A DNA stretch of 64,000 bases from Alkalimonas delamerensis. Lineage in GTDB: Bacteria; Pseudomonadota; Gammaproteobacteria; Enterobacterales; Alteromonadaceae. How positions within the stretch are numbered: position 1 is the stretch's first letter; each line of letters opens with the position of its first letter. Positions 8,711 to 17,058 of this stretch are shown here, one piece after another. Made by a program: the position numbers and the translations under genes. The stretch lies in NCBI RefSeq assembly GCF_030717955.1, contig NZ_JAUZVY010000001.1, positions 806,001 to 870,000 on the forward strand, given 5' to 3'. Under the pieces are notes generated by a model. That model was given only the letters and a program-made list of their open reading frames with translations. It was not told the origin of the DNA and searched no databases.

Positions 8711-9625
8711 TTATCGGGTGTGTTCACCTTCCAATTTCTGGCTATAAATCGTAATGCCCTGCTCGGCCAGGTGCTGCAAGTGGCGGTAAAAATCCGCCGC
8801 TGGAATGAACCAGCTGGTGCCTGCACCGACCTGGCCTTCGTGCAACAAGCCTGCTCTTAGAAACTCCTGCCGGAAATACTGCCGCAGATCCTCGCGTGAA
8901 GGGTGATCAATGCGCTGGCTGGCCAGCGCTTTGTTGTAAGAGCGCACCGGCACTTGCCAAACTTTGTCGTTGGCATCAATGCAAGGGATCTGGTGCTCTT
9001 TATCCCATACGGGCAGCGGGTAAGCCTCACCCAGGGTATCTTCCAGCAGATGATAAAAGGTGACCGGCCCCATGCTGATGCCCAGCCCCAGCACCTTGGC
9101 TTGTGGCATCTCCAGAAAGCGCTGCCAGGGCGAGCCTTCGCCAAACACCGATGGCGCTTGATGATGGCCATTGGTCAGGTAATCCGCGTCTTTGCCCCAG
9201 GCGGCGACCGAGTGGGTCGGGTGCAGGCTGCGCTTAACCCCGGTCGATTTTAAAAAGGTTTCCGGCAAGCGCCCCATATGGGTGCCATGGATGCGAGGAT
9301 CAAACTGGTAATCATCAAGCTGGCAGGTGGCATCAATGGTACCGCCGGGCAAATAGTAGGCTGGCAGTAAAATATTGCCATCGGGGCCAACGCTTTGTTG
9401 CAAAGCAGCAATCACCGCAGCAGGGCCCCCTTCGACATAGCCTAAACTGCGCAACGACGAATGCAAAAATAGCGTATCCCCCGGCTTTATCCCCAAAGCC
9501 GTTAAATCCTCAACCAGCTGCTGCGGAGTGATGTGCTCCGCTTGTTGTTTTACTTTGTGCGCTGAGCGTTGCCGGTTGAGTTGCTCCAAAGCGGATTTAA
9601 TCAGGTTTTTCACAGAGCGAAGCAT
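8711..9625 (-). CDS. AAC(3)-fold N-acetyltransferase, probably sugar-modifying
   Basis: 304 aa; ATG preceded by AAGGA. Family motifs are DTLFLHSSLRSLGYVEGG near residue 50, LPAYYLPGG, THSVAAWGKDA and LGLGISMGPVTFYHLLED. These define the aminoglycoside 3-N-acetyltransferase family, which uses acetyl-CoA. Many members lie in polysaccharide loci and acetylate amino sugars, and this location fits that role better than drug resistance. It lies 16 bases downstream of the unidentified propeller-like gene on the same strand, probably one operon. No signal peptide is seen, so it should be cytoplasmic. Confidence 0.8.
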   Translation of the reverse strand: MLRSVKNLIKSALEQLNRQRSAHKVKQQAEHITPQQLVEDLTALGIKPGDTLFLHSSLRSLGYVEGGPAAVIAALQQSVGPDGNILLPAYYLPGGTIDATCQLDDYQFDPRIHGTHMGRLPETFLKSTGVKRSLHPTHSVAAWGKDADYLTNGHHQAPSVFGEGSPWQRFLEMPQAKVLGLGISMGPVTFYHLLEDTLGEAYPLPVWDKEHQIPCIDANDKVWQVPVRSYNKALASQRIDHPSREDLRQYFRQEFLRAGLLHEGQVGAGTSWFIPAADFYRHLQHLAEQGITIYSQKLEGEHTR

Positions 9626-9641
9626 GCTGAGTCCTTGTCGG

Positions 9642-10730
9642 TTAGGAAGTCAGGGAAAGTCGGTAGCAGCGTAAATGGCTGTCCACGCAGTTAATCGGGG
9701 TAAACAACAGCTGGTTGGCCGGCAGCTCTCCGCCGGGCAGGTAAATCATGCCATAGCGGCCCACCGTTGCCATCTGACTGTCCCGGTAATCCAGCGCCAG
9801 TAAAGGCTGCCAGTCTCCCTCTGGGCTTCGTCGCCACAAGGCCGCTTGCTCCGGGGTGTCTTGCTGGCGTCCAGGCTCGAAGGTGGTGGCTAAGATGGCG
9901 CTGCCATCGGCACAGGGCGTGGTGAAATAGGCCGGGTTGCCAATGGTGGCGACTTGCTCGCGTGCCTTGGTTTCGAAATGATAGCGATAAATGTGATTGA
10001 TGGCATCGGCCGGTGCATCTTTACCGGCATCCATTCCCCACTCGATGCAGTCGGGGTAAAACAGCAAACTGATGGCCCGCCAACTTTGATCGCCGCCGGC
10101 AAAACGATGCACAGTGGTAAACTCATCGTCGGTGTAATAAAAGGCGGACTCCTGATCGGCATCGCCGGTGGTGATCCACAAGCGGTTGCGGTAGCGATCG
10201 TACTGAATGGCGTGGATGTGCTTGATCTCATCACGGGAAAACTCCCAGCAGATGCTGGCCGTTGCCGTCGCCGGACAGACCTTGATCACCCGGATAGGGC
10301 AGCTGTGGTTGTTCAGGTACTCGCCAAAGTACACCTGGCCCGACTCTGGGTGACTTGCCAAACCCGCTCGCAGCGGCCCTACCAGATTGGCAATGTGATC
10401 ACTGGCTACCACACAAGCGATTTTGTTGCCTTGATTCGGCCGGTACAGATAAATGCGGTCGTACACCATCACAATGTTGCCATCGCTGGTTTCAATGGCA
10501 TGCTCAATGCCCAGCTGTGGCTTAAGCCATTGCCGCAGACGGCTTCTGGCAACTTTGTTTTTCAGCCAACCCTGCAGCCCTGGACTTTTTGCTGGCAAAT
10601 GACACACCGGGCGAAGCCGCTGGCTTGCCAAATCCAGCCGGTAGATGCTGTGATCGCGGCTGCAAAGCAGGGAGTGCCCGGAAGCCTGGTGGGGGAGCAG
10701 GTTGTGGTACAGCAGTTCCATCTTGCGCAT
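9642..10730 (-). CDS. Unrecognised protein, probable beta-propeller
   Basis: 362 aa, ATG with AAGGAAG upstream. I do not recognise a family. The sequence has repeated short strands of the type DGNIVMVYDRIYLYRP, SGQVYFGEYL and RNRLWITTGDAD, spaced roughly 40-50 residues apart. This is typical of a propeller-like beta fold (compare WD40/YVTN or glycosidase-like propellers). There is no signal peptide or membrane segment. It is the promoter-proximal gene of a two-gene unit with the AAC(3)-like acetyltransferase and is divergent from the kinase-fold gene. A role in the same polysaccharide pathway is inferred from location only. Confidence 0.6.
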   Translation of the reverse strand: MRKMELLYHNLLPHQASGHSLLCSRDHSIYRLDLASQRLRPVCHLPAKSPGLQGWLKNKVARSRLRQWLKPQLGIEHAIETSDGNIVMVYDRIYLYRPNQGNKIACVVASDHIANLVGPLRAGLASHPESGQVYFGEYLNNHSCPIRVIKVCPATATASICWEFSRDEIKHIHAIQYDRYRNRLWITTGDADQESAFYYTDDEFTTVHRFAGGDQSWRAISLLFYPDCIEWGMDAGKDAPADAINHIYRYHFETKAREQVATIGNPAYFTTPCADGSAILATTFEPGRQQDTPEQAALWRRSPEGDWQPLLALDYRDSQMATVGRYGMIYLPGGELPANQLLFTPINCVDSHLRCYRLSLTS

Positions 10731-10878
10731 GATTCTTCCTTACATCGTCCTTGCCATGCAGACCAAACCAGAGGTTGAAGCAGAGCCGCTAGTGTTGCAT
10801 AATCGCTGAACTATTCAACCCATCAAGTACAAACTAAGGCAGGTCGCTGAAACAACAGGATTGTTAGTTTCCCCGACC

Positions 10879-10906
10879 TTGGTGTTAGCCCATATTAGCA
10901 GATAAT
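10879..10906 (+). promoter_or_regulatory. Sigma-70 promoter candidate upstream of the kinase-fold gene
   Basis: TTGGTG at 10879-10884 and GATAAT at 10901-10906, spacing 16. It lies in the 219-base gap between divergent genes. By eye. Confidence 0.4.
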
Positions 10907-10949
10907 GTAGGCTTTTTGTGATGGTGTTATCAAAGAACTTAGTAAAAGG

Positions 10950-11753
10950 ATGTTGGCATTGGTTGATGCAAAAGCATTAAAGCTCAGTCACTACAAGGAT
11001 GTATTTCGTGTTACGGCCCCCGATGGCACACACCATATTGTAAAAACTTTTAAGGGCTGGGCAAAAGTCCATTGCCACAACAACGCCAAGTACACCCTGC
11101 AAGCGATCCAATTACTGTCAGCTGAGCTTAGTGGTGTGCGCTTGCCTTCCTGGGTCGCCCTGGACGATGACGATGTCTCTGTTCGCATGGAGCTGTTACC
11201 CGAGCTGCGAAAGGGGAAAGAGGTCTATCCTCCTCAATACAAGGCCTATCACCACTTTTTTACTGAACTCTACCAAATTAATGCACCTGACTGGGTGAAA
11301 GACATTCGCCAGTCGAAAGTCATTGCTGAAGAGGTGCTGGCGGCCATTCCTTCAGATCAACCGATGGCGCTTGGCTTTAAAGGCGATGCCTGGGGCAATG
11401 TGTTGTTGAGCCGGGATACCCTGGTGTTGGCCGATGTGGAAGACATCTGCATCGAGCCTTTAGGCTTTAGTGAGGTGATCGCTCTACTTGAAATGACAAC
11501 AGCTGCAACCAGTGGCAAACCGCAAGCACTCTTTGGTTTGTTTTCATTGCGTTCAGTACAACCCGCTTTCATTCACTTTTTGACAACCAGTCAGGCGCAA
11601 TCGGTTATTCAGTTAGCTCGGCTTGCTTGGGAGTCCCGAATTGTCAGTTGCGGTAAATTCAGAAAAGCTTGTAAAGTCAGGATTGCGGATCAGGTTGTTC
11701 AACGGCTTGAACAACTGTTAGCTGCCCAGGCGATGCGGGAACAAAACCTATGA
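10950..11753 (+). CDS. Protein-kinase-like (PKL-fold) phosphotransferase
   Basis: 267 aa. The N-terminal part (LSHYKDVFRVTAPDG then HHIVKTFKG) looks like a kinase glycine loop and ATP-binding Lys. The later FKGDAWGNVLLSRDTLVLADVED matches the catalytic-loop and metal-binding pattern of LPS-core, choline and aminoglycoside kinases (HGD..N.L...D, with K replacing H). It is probably a small-molecule or sugar kinase in the cytoplasm. Start uncertain: AAAAGGA directly abuts ATG 10950, so TTG 10959 is an alternative. Its stop overlaps the deacetylase start (ATGA), showing tight coupling. Confidence 0.6.
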   Translation: MLALVDAKALKLSHYKDVFRVTAPDGTHHIVKTFKGWAKVHCHNNAKYTLQAIQLLSAELSGVRLPSWVALDDDDVSVRMELLPELRKGKEVYPPQYKAYHHFFTELYQINAPDWVKDIRQSKVIAEEVLAAIPSDQPMALGFKGDAWGNVLLSRDTLVLADVEDICIEPLGFSEVIALLEMTTAATSGKPQALFGLFSLRSVQPAFIHFLTTSQAQSVIQLARLAWESRIVSCGKFRKACKVRIADQVVQRLEQLLAAQAMREQNL

Positions 11754-12724
11754 TTTCAGGGATGATCCGTTTTTTTCAACATATTTCTCAGCAGAGGTCA
11801 GGCAATCGCCTCACCATCCTGACCTACCATCGTGTCGCACCAGAAGGGCAAATCACCTATTTGCCGGCCTTGAGCACCGAGGCTTTTTCACGTCAGCTTG
11901 GCTGGATTAAACGCTACTTTCAAGTGATGACGCTGGCTGAAGCCGGCCGCAGGGCTGACGAAGGATCTTTACCGGCCAATGCCGCTGTGATTACGGTGGA
12001 TGATGGTTACGACGACTGCTTTCATTACATCTTTCCATTGCTGCAACAGCATGGCCTGACCGCCAGCTTTTTTATTACAACTGCTGGTTTGCAAGACGGC
12101 CAATTGTGGGAAGAGAAAATTGCCGAAGCCATCATTGATGCGCCCCAAAGCTGTCAGCAACTGAGCTGGCAGGATGGGGACCACCCAATGGGCAATTTTG
12201 CCGAGCGGCTGCAACTGACCAAAAAGTTAATTGCAGAACTCAAGTATCTGCCTTTGCAAGAGCGGGAGCAGCGCTTGCTTCGCTTGCAGCAACTAACCGG
12301 TGCCGGGCAGAGTGGTCGCCAGTTTTTGCAGCCGGAGCAAATGCGGCAGATGGCGCAGGCGGGCATGGAGTTTGGTGCTCATTCGGTGCATCACCCGATT
12401 TTACTGCTGGAAGACGACCAGCTGGCTTATCAGGAAGTGCTGCAAAGCAAGCAGCAGCTCGAAGCGCTGCTCGGGCAGGAGGTGGTGAGTTTTGCCTACC
12501 CGAATGGCCAGTATGGCCGTGATTTTGATGATCATCACATTGCAATGGTGAAACAGGCCGGCTTTCGCTACGCTGTCAGCACCAATCCGGGCAGCAATAA
12601 CGACCTTACAAAACAGGCGCTTTGCCTGCATCGGGTTTCACCCTGGCCAACCTCGGAAAGTCGCTTTATGCTAAGTTTACTGCGCAGTACCCAGCCGCAA
12701 GCCGGAGCCCCCGATGGCTACTGA
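11750..12724 (+). CDS. Polysaccharide deacetylase (NodB-domain, CE4)
   Basis: 324 aa. NodB motifs are TILTYHRV near residue 24, AVITVDDGYDD with the catalytic and metal-binding Asp pair, GLTASFFITT, and FGAHSVHHP with the metal-binding His. The family removes N-acetyl groups from amino sugars. There is no clear signal peptide, so it may act on cytoplasmic lipid-linked intermediates. It starts inside the stop of the kinase-fold gene and overlaps the following glycosyltransferase by 11 bases. The three form one operon. It is one of two deacetylases in the window; the other belongs to the XrtA core. Confidence 0.85.
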   Translation: MISGMIRFFQHISQQRSGNRLTILTYHRVAPEGQITYLPALSTEAFSRQLGWIKRYFQVMTLAEAGRRADEGSLPANAAVITVDDGYDDCFHYIFPLLQQHGLTASFFITTAGLQDGQLWEEKIAEAIIDAPQSCQQLSWQDGDHPMGNFAERLQLTKKLIAELKYLPLQEREQRLLRLQQLTGAGQSGRQFLQPEQMRQMAQAGMEFGAHSVHHPILLLEDDQLAYQEVLQSKQQLEALLGQEVVSFAYPNGQYGRDFDDHHIAMVKQAGFRYAVSTNPGSNNDLTKQALCLHRVSPWPTSESRFMLSLLRSTQPQAGAPDGY

Positions 12725-13988
12725 ATTGTCGACCCGTAAAACCATCCTGATGATAGCCCTTGATTTCCCACCCTGCCAAAGTGCGGGTGTGCAGCGCACT
12801 TACAAGTTTGCCCAGTACTTGCAGGATTTTGGTTGGGATGTGGTGGTGCTGACGGTGAAAGCCTCTGTTTACCAGCAAACCGATGCCGCCGCCGGTTGCC
12901 CGGACGTGCTGCACATTGAACGCTGCGCGGCGCTGGATGCGGCCCGTGATCTATCCTGGCGCGGTAAATACCTGGGCTTTAGCTGCGTGCCGGATCGCTG
13001 GTGGAGCTGGGCGCTGTCCGCCATCCCGGCGGGGAAGCGGTTGATCAAACAATACCAGCCCGATCTGATTTGGAGTACCTACCCGGTTTCAACCGCCCAT
13101 TACATTGGCTATCGGTTGCAGCGGTTCAGTGGTTTACCCTGGATTGCCGATTACCGCGATCCCTTGCAGTGTCGTTACGATGCCAGTGCTCGTCGGTACA
13201 GTGGCATTGCCAAATGGATTGAGCAGCAGACCATCCGTTACTGCCAAAAAGCGGTCTTTACCACCGAAAATGCCGCTCGTTTGTATCACCGGCTTTATGC
13301 CGATGAGCCATTCAGTAAATTTGCCGTGATTGAAAACGGCTTCGATGAAGCCAATTTTCAGGGGCTGCCCGCCAAAGCGCCCCGCCAGGAGCAGCGTTTT
13401 ATTCTACTGCACAGTGGTGCTTTGTACGGGCAGGGGCGGGATCCGTCCGAGCTGTACCATGCACTGGCTTTGCTGCAACAGCAGGGGCTGATTGATAAAG
13501 ACAACTTTGCGCTGCACTTTCGTGGCTTTGAGGGCACCGCAGAGCAGCATGCTTTGTTGCAGCAGCTCGGGATTAGCACTCTGGTGCATTTTTTGCCCGG
13601 CGTGCCTTATCTGGAGTCATTGGCCGAGATGGGGCAGGCCGATGCCTTGCTGCTGATCCAGGGGCCTTTGTTTAACAATCAGATCCCAAGCAAATTGTAC
13701 GATTACATCCGCACCGGCAGGCCTGTGTTGGCGGTGACACCGGACAAAGGCTCGACCTACCAAACTCTGCAACCTCTTGAACACTGCCACTGTGCCAGTG
13801 GTGTCCAGGCCGTCGCCGAGGCCTTACAGCAACAAATCATGGCGCAGCAGCGAGCACAGCAAAACCCAGTCGATGCTGTGGCTGACAGTCAGGGGATTTT
13901 ACCTGCGGATCAAGTGCCTGAGGCCATTGCGGCTTACTCGCGCTACGAGCGGACCCGGCAGTTGGCGCAGCTGTTGGCAGAGCTGTAA
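12714..13988 (+). CDS. Glycosyltransferase, GT4-like
   Basis: 424 aa; ATG 12714 with GGAG 6-7 bases upstream. The N-terminal KTILMIALDFPPCQSAGVQRTYKFAQYL is a GT-B acceptor-domain start. WIADYRDPLQ, IENGFDEANF and FNNQIPSKLYDYIRTGRPVLAV are typical of GT4 enzymes that use nucleotide sugars. Probably cytosolic or membrane-associated, adding one sugar to the lipid-linked repeat unit. It ends the operon and is followed by a hairpin terminator. Donor and acceptor are unknown. Confidence 0.85.
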   Translation: MATELSTRKTILMIALDFPPCQSAGVQRTYKFAQYLQDFGWDVVVLTVKASVYQQTDAAAGCPDVLHIERCAALDAARDLSWRGKYLGFSCVPDRWWSWALSAIPAGKRLIKQYQPDLIWSTYPVSTAHYIGYRLQRFSGLPWIADYRDPLQCRYDASARRYSGIAKWIEQQTIRYCQKAVFTTENAARLYHRLYADEPFSKFAVIENGFDEANFQGLPAKAPRQEQRFILLHSGALYGQGRDPSELYHALALLQQQGLIDKDNFALHFRGFEGTAEQHALLQQLGISTLVHFLPGVPYLESLAEMGQADALLLIQGPLFNNQIPSKLYDYIRTGRPVLAVTPDKGSTYQTLQPLEHCHCASGVQAVAEALQQQIMAQQRAQQNPVDAVADSQGILPADQVPEAIAAYSRYERTRQLAQLLAEL

Positions 13989-14011
13989 TGGCTGGCTGAG
14001 CTATAACTGCA

Positions 14012-14045
14012 AGCCGTCCAAGCAGGAGTGCTGGACGGCTGCTTT
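14012..14045 (+). terminator. Terminator between convergent glycosyltransferase and phosphomannomutase genes
   Basis: Perfect 9-bp stem AGCCGTCCA (14012-14020) / TGGACGGCT (14032-14040) with an 11-base loop, then GCTTTATT. The T tract is modest. Confidence 0.65.
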
Positions 14046-14081
14046 ATTCCCCGCAAAACACGGACACTCCCATCAGCCAGC

Positions 14082-15506
14082 TCAATGCTGTTGGATGGCC
14101 TTCAGTGTGATGGTCATCAGCTTGGTGGCCTGCTCTTGCGATTGTGCTTCGGCATAGCAGCGCAGCTCCGGTGCGTTGCCACTGGGACGCAAGTGCACGA
14201 TGTCCTGATTGGGCAGGGTGATGCGAAGACCATCGGTGGTATCGATGCCAAGTTGGCCGGCCTGCTGTTCTGCATCGTCTTTGCTGCTGCCAAGCCAGTG
14301 CAACAGCGTGGCCGGCTGGCTTTGCAGCCGTGCCAGTAACGCATCACTTTGTTCGCGGGCAAACTGCTGCAGCCGATCGCTGGCGGTAAAGCGCTTAGGC
14401 AGGGCGTCACGCAAGGTCGATAACGGTTTTTCCCCAGCCAGAGCCAGACAGGCCAGTGCTGGCAGCAATGCATCCCGGGTCGGCAGGGCGGCTAAGCCCA
14501 TGCAGTCTGAGCCCAGCAAATAGCCGCCGTTGGCCTCAAAGCCGGCGCAGGGCGCTGGCAAATCGCCAAGGGCGGCAATCACATAGGGCGAGCCTATGCG
14601 GGTGCGCAGCACTTTGGCAAAGCGGCCAGATTTTTCCAGCGCTGTGGTGCAGCTGACCGGCACGGCGATCTGGCAGATACCCAGGTAATCCGAGCACAGC
14701 AAACCCAGCACATCGCCGGTAAAGTAATGGCCTTGCTCATCAGCCAGCAAGGGCCGGTCGCCATCGCCATCGGTAGAAAACAGCGCATCCAGCTGATGCT
14801 GCCGGGTCCAGGCTTTGGCCTGGGCGCGGTCGTCGGCACTGACTGCCTCGGTATCAATCGGCACAAAGGCATCGCTGCGCCCGAGTGGGATCACGGTGGC
14901 GCCCAAGGCCTCCAGCAGCGCCGGGTAGAGATCGCGCCCGGCTGCCGAATGCTGGTAAAGGCCGATGGTCTTGCCTTTGAGCAAATTGGCCGGAAAAGTG
15001 CTTAGATAACGGCTGCAGTACGCCTTTTGGGCAGCATCGCTGGCGCTCAGAGCCGGCAAGGCGGTTAACGGCTGAATCGGGTAATCACCCTGGACGATGG
15101 CGGCTTCATCGGCTTTGCTGATTTCGCCATCGGGCCGGTAGAATTTAATGCCGTTGCGATCAAAGGGGATATGGCTGCCGGTAATCATAATGCAGCCCCG
15201 TTGCTGCGCCATGCTAAAGTGCGCCAGCGCTGGCGTCGGCAGCACGCCGTGGTACTGACAAGCCATGCCCAGTTGCGCCAAACCAGCGGCGCAGGCTTGC
15301 GCCATCGCATAGCTGCTGGGTCGGTTGTCGATGGCAATATCCAGTGTTGTCACCGAGCCTTGTTGTTGCAGCAGTTTGGCAAAGTTGATGGCAAAAGCAG
15401 CGCAGACTTCCGGGCTAAACTGCTCGACCAGGCCGCGGGCACCGCTGGTGCCAAAGGCAATGCCGCTGTTGGCAATCAGTTGCTTGCTGGATTCAGGCGC
15501 GGCCAT
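14082..15506 (-). CDS. manB: Phosphomannomutase / phosphohexomutase (ManB/CpsG type)
   Basis: 474 aa from ATG 15506, chosen because TTTGAGGA lies just upstream; an in-frame ATG at 15539 lies well inside manC. Four family signatures are present: FGTSGARG near the N-terminus, the phosphoserine loop MITGSHIPFDRNGIKF, the metal loop STDGDGDRP, and sugar-binding GFEANGGY followed by phosphate-binding RPSGNAPELR. The serine loop reads TGSHIP instead of TASHNP but keeps Ser and His. It converts mannose-6-P to mannose-1-P for GDP-mannose. It overlaps manC by 14 bases. Confidence 0.85.
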   Translation of the reverse strand: MAAPESSKQLIANSGIAFGTSGARGLVEQFSPEVCAAFAINFAKLLQQQGSVTTLDIAIDNRPSSYAMAQACAAGLAQLGMACQYHGVLPTPALAHFSMAQQRGCIMITGSHIPFDRNGIKFYRPDGEISKADEAAIVQGDYPIQPLTALPALSASDAAQKAYCSRYLSTFPANLLKGKTIGLYQHSAAGRDLYPALLEALGATVIPLGRSDAFVPIDTEAVSADDRAQAKAWTRQHQLDALFSTDGDGDRPLLADEQGHYFTGDVLGLLCSDYLGICQIAVPVSCTTALEKSGRFAKVLRTRIGSPYVIAALGDLPAPCAGFEANGGYLLGSDCMGLAALPTRDALLPALACLALAGEKPLSTLRDALPKRFTASDRLQQFAREQSDALLARLQSQPATLLHWLGSSKDDAEQQAGQLGIDTTDGLRITLPNQDIVHLRPSGNAPELRCYAEAQSQEQATKLMTITLKAIQQH

Positions 15507-16899
15507 AGCGGTCCTCAAAGCGAACGATATCGTCTTCACCCAGGTAAGAGCCCGATTGTACTTCTATCAGCTCCAGTTCAACTTTACCGGGATTTTCCAG
15601 CGCATGCACTGCGGTGATTGGAATGTAGACCGACTGGTTTTCCGTCAGGTACTGCTCGGTGTCGTTGATGGTGACCTTGGCGGTGCCGGAGACCACGATC
15701 CAGTGCTCGGCTCGGTGGTGGTGCATTTGCACGCTGAGTTTGGCACCCGGCTTGACGGTAATGCGCTTGACCTGAAAACGGCTGCCGTGGTCGATGGAAT
15801 CGTACTTGCCCCAGGGGCGATAGACTTCGCGGTGGAAGCTGACCTCGCTGCGATCCTCGGCTTTCAGTGCTTCGACGATGTTCTTCACCTGCTGGGTTTG
15901 ATCTTTGTGCGCTACCAGCACCGCATCCTTGGTGTTGACAATCACCAGGTCTTCCACACCCACGGTCGCCACCAGTTTATCGCTGCTGTGGATCAGGCTG
16001 TTGCGGGTGCTCTGGCACACCACATCGCCCCGGCAGACATTGCCGTTGTCGTCTTTATCCAGAATTTGCCACAGGGCGGCAAAACCACCGACATCGTTCC
16101 AGCCGGCTGACAGCGGGATCACCACAGCCGCATCGGTTTTTTCCATCACCGCGTAGTCGATGGATTCGGACGGGCAATTGGCAAAGGCGGCCTCATCAAT
16201 GCGGATAAAATCCAGATCCGGCGTTTGCTGCTGCATGGCCGCCTGGCAGGCTTGATAAATATCGGGCCGGTATTGTTGCAATTCTTCGAGGTAGCGACTG
16301 GCTTTAAACACGAAAATACCACTGTTCCACAGATAGTCACCAGCATCCAGGTACTCGGCTGCCAGTTCGGCGTTGGGTTTTTCGACAAAGCGCGCCACTT
16401 TAAAGCCACCATGGCTGACCGCGCTGCCTTGCTGAATGTAGCCATAGCCGGTTTCAGCCTGGGTTGGGGTAATGCCAAAGGTCACCATGGCGCCGGTTTC
16501 GGCCAGTTGCTCGGCCTGGTTGATAACCTCTTGCAGCGCTTTGACATCGGCAAAGACATGATCGGCGGCCATCACCAGCAAGGTGGCATCGCCATCGGCT
16601 TGCATCGCCTGGATTGCAGCCAGAGCGACAGCGGGGGCGGTGTTGCGTCCAAAAGGCTCCAGTACGATGGCGCTGTCTTTTAACCCCAGCTGGCGGATTT
16701 GCTCGGCAGCCAAAAAGCGATGTTCTTCGTTGCAAATCACCAAGGGAGCTTGATGCTCCAGCCCTTCAAGTCGCTGCAGGGTTTGTTGCAACATGCTGTT
16801 GTTTCCGGCCAGCGCCAAAAACTGCTTCGGGTAGTTTCCACGGGACAATGGCCAGAGGCGGGTTCCTGAGCCACCAGCCATAATGACAGGCTTTAACAT
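15493..16899 (-). CDS. manC: Mannose-1-phosphate guanylyltransferase / mannose-6-phosphate isomerase
   Basis: 468 aa from ATG 16899, which has AAAGGA 7 bases upstream; an in-frame ATG at 16914 is less likely. The N-terminal nucleotidyltransferase begins KPVIMAGGSGTRLWPLSR with the pyrophosphorylase signature, followed by FVEKPNAELA. The C-terminal cupin isomerase domain is seen in YRPWGKYDSIDHGSRFQVKR and KLSVQMHHHRAEHWIVVSGTA. The bifunctional enzyme makes GDP-mannose together with the following mutase. This supplies the sugar for the polysaccharide loci on both sides. Confidence 0.93.
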   Translation of the reverse strand: MLKPVIMAGGSGTRLWPLSRGNYPKQFLALAGNNSMLQQTLQRLEGLEHQAPLVICNEEHRFLAAEQIRQLGLKDSAIVLEPFGRNTAPAVALAAIQAMQADGDATLLVMAADHVFADVKALQEVINQAEQLAETGAMVTFGITPTQAETGYGYIQQGSAVSHGGFKVARFVEKPNAELAAEYLDAGDYLWNSGIFVFKASRYLEELQQYRPDIYQACQAAMQQQTPDLDFIRIDEAAFANCPSESIDYAVMEKTDAAVVIPLSAGWNDVGGFAALWQILDKDDNGNVCRGDVVCQSTRNSLIHSSDKLVATVGVEDLVIVNTKDAVLVAHKDQTQQVKNIVEALKAEDRSEVSFHREVYRPWGKYDSIDHGSRFQVKRITVKPGAKLSVQMHHHRAEHWIVVSGTAKVTINDTEQYLTENQSVYIPITAVHALENPGKVELELIEVQSGSYLGEDDIVRFEDRYGRA

Positions 16900-17058
16900 A
16901 AGGCATCCTTTCAATCGTTGTGCACAGTCGAAGCGAGACTAATGCTTTTTTAACAAAAATCTGTAGTATTGTACATCCTAAAACGGCTGTTCGCTTAGAG
17001 AAGCTTGTAACTTTTCGAAAAGCCGGCCTGTTGTTGCATGAATGAATTGGAAAGGGTT

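Noticed and set aside
8711..9625. Aminoglycoside resistance gene
   Set aside because: The AAC(3) family includes many sugar N-acetyltransferases, and the location inside a polysaccharide cluster argues for that role.
15325..16110. Open frame of 261 codons opposite manC and manB
   Set aside because: Antisense to two recognised enzymes with intact motifs; no family match and no promoter or ribosome site.
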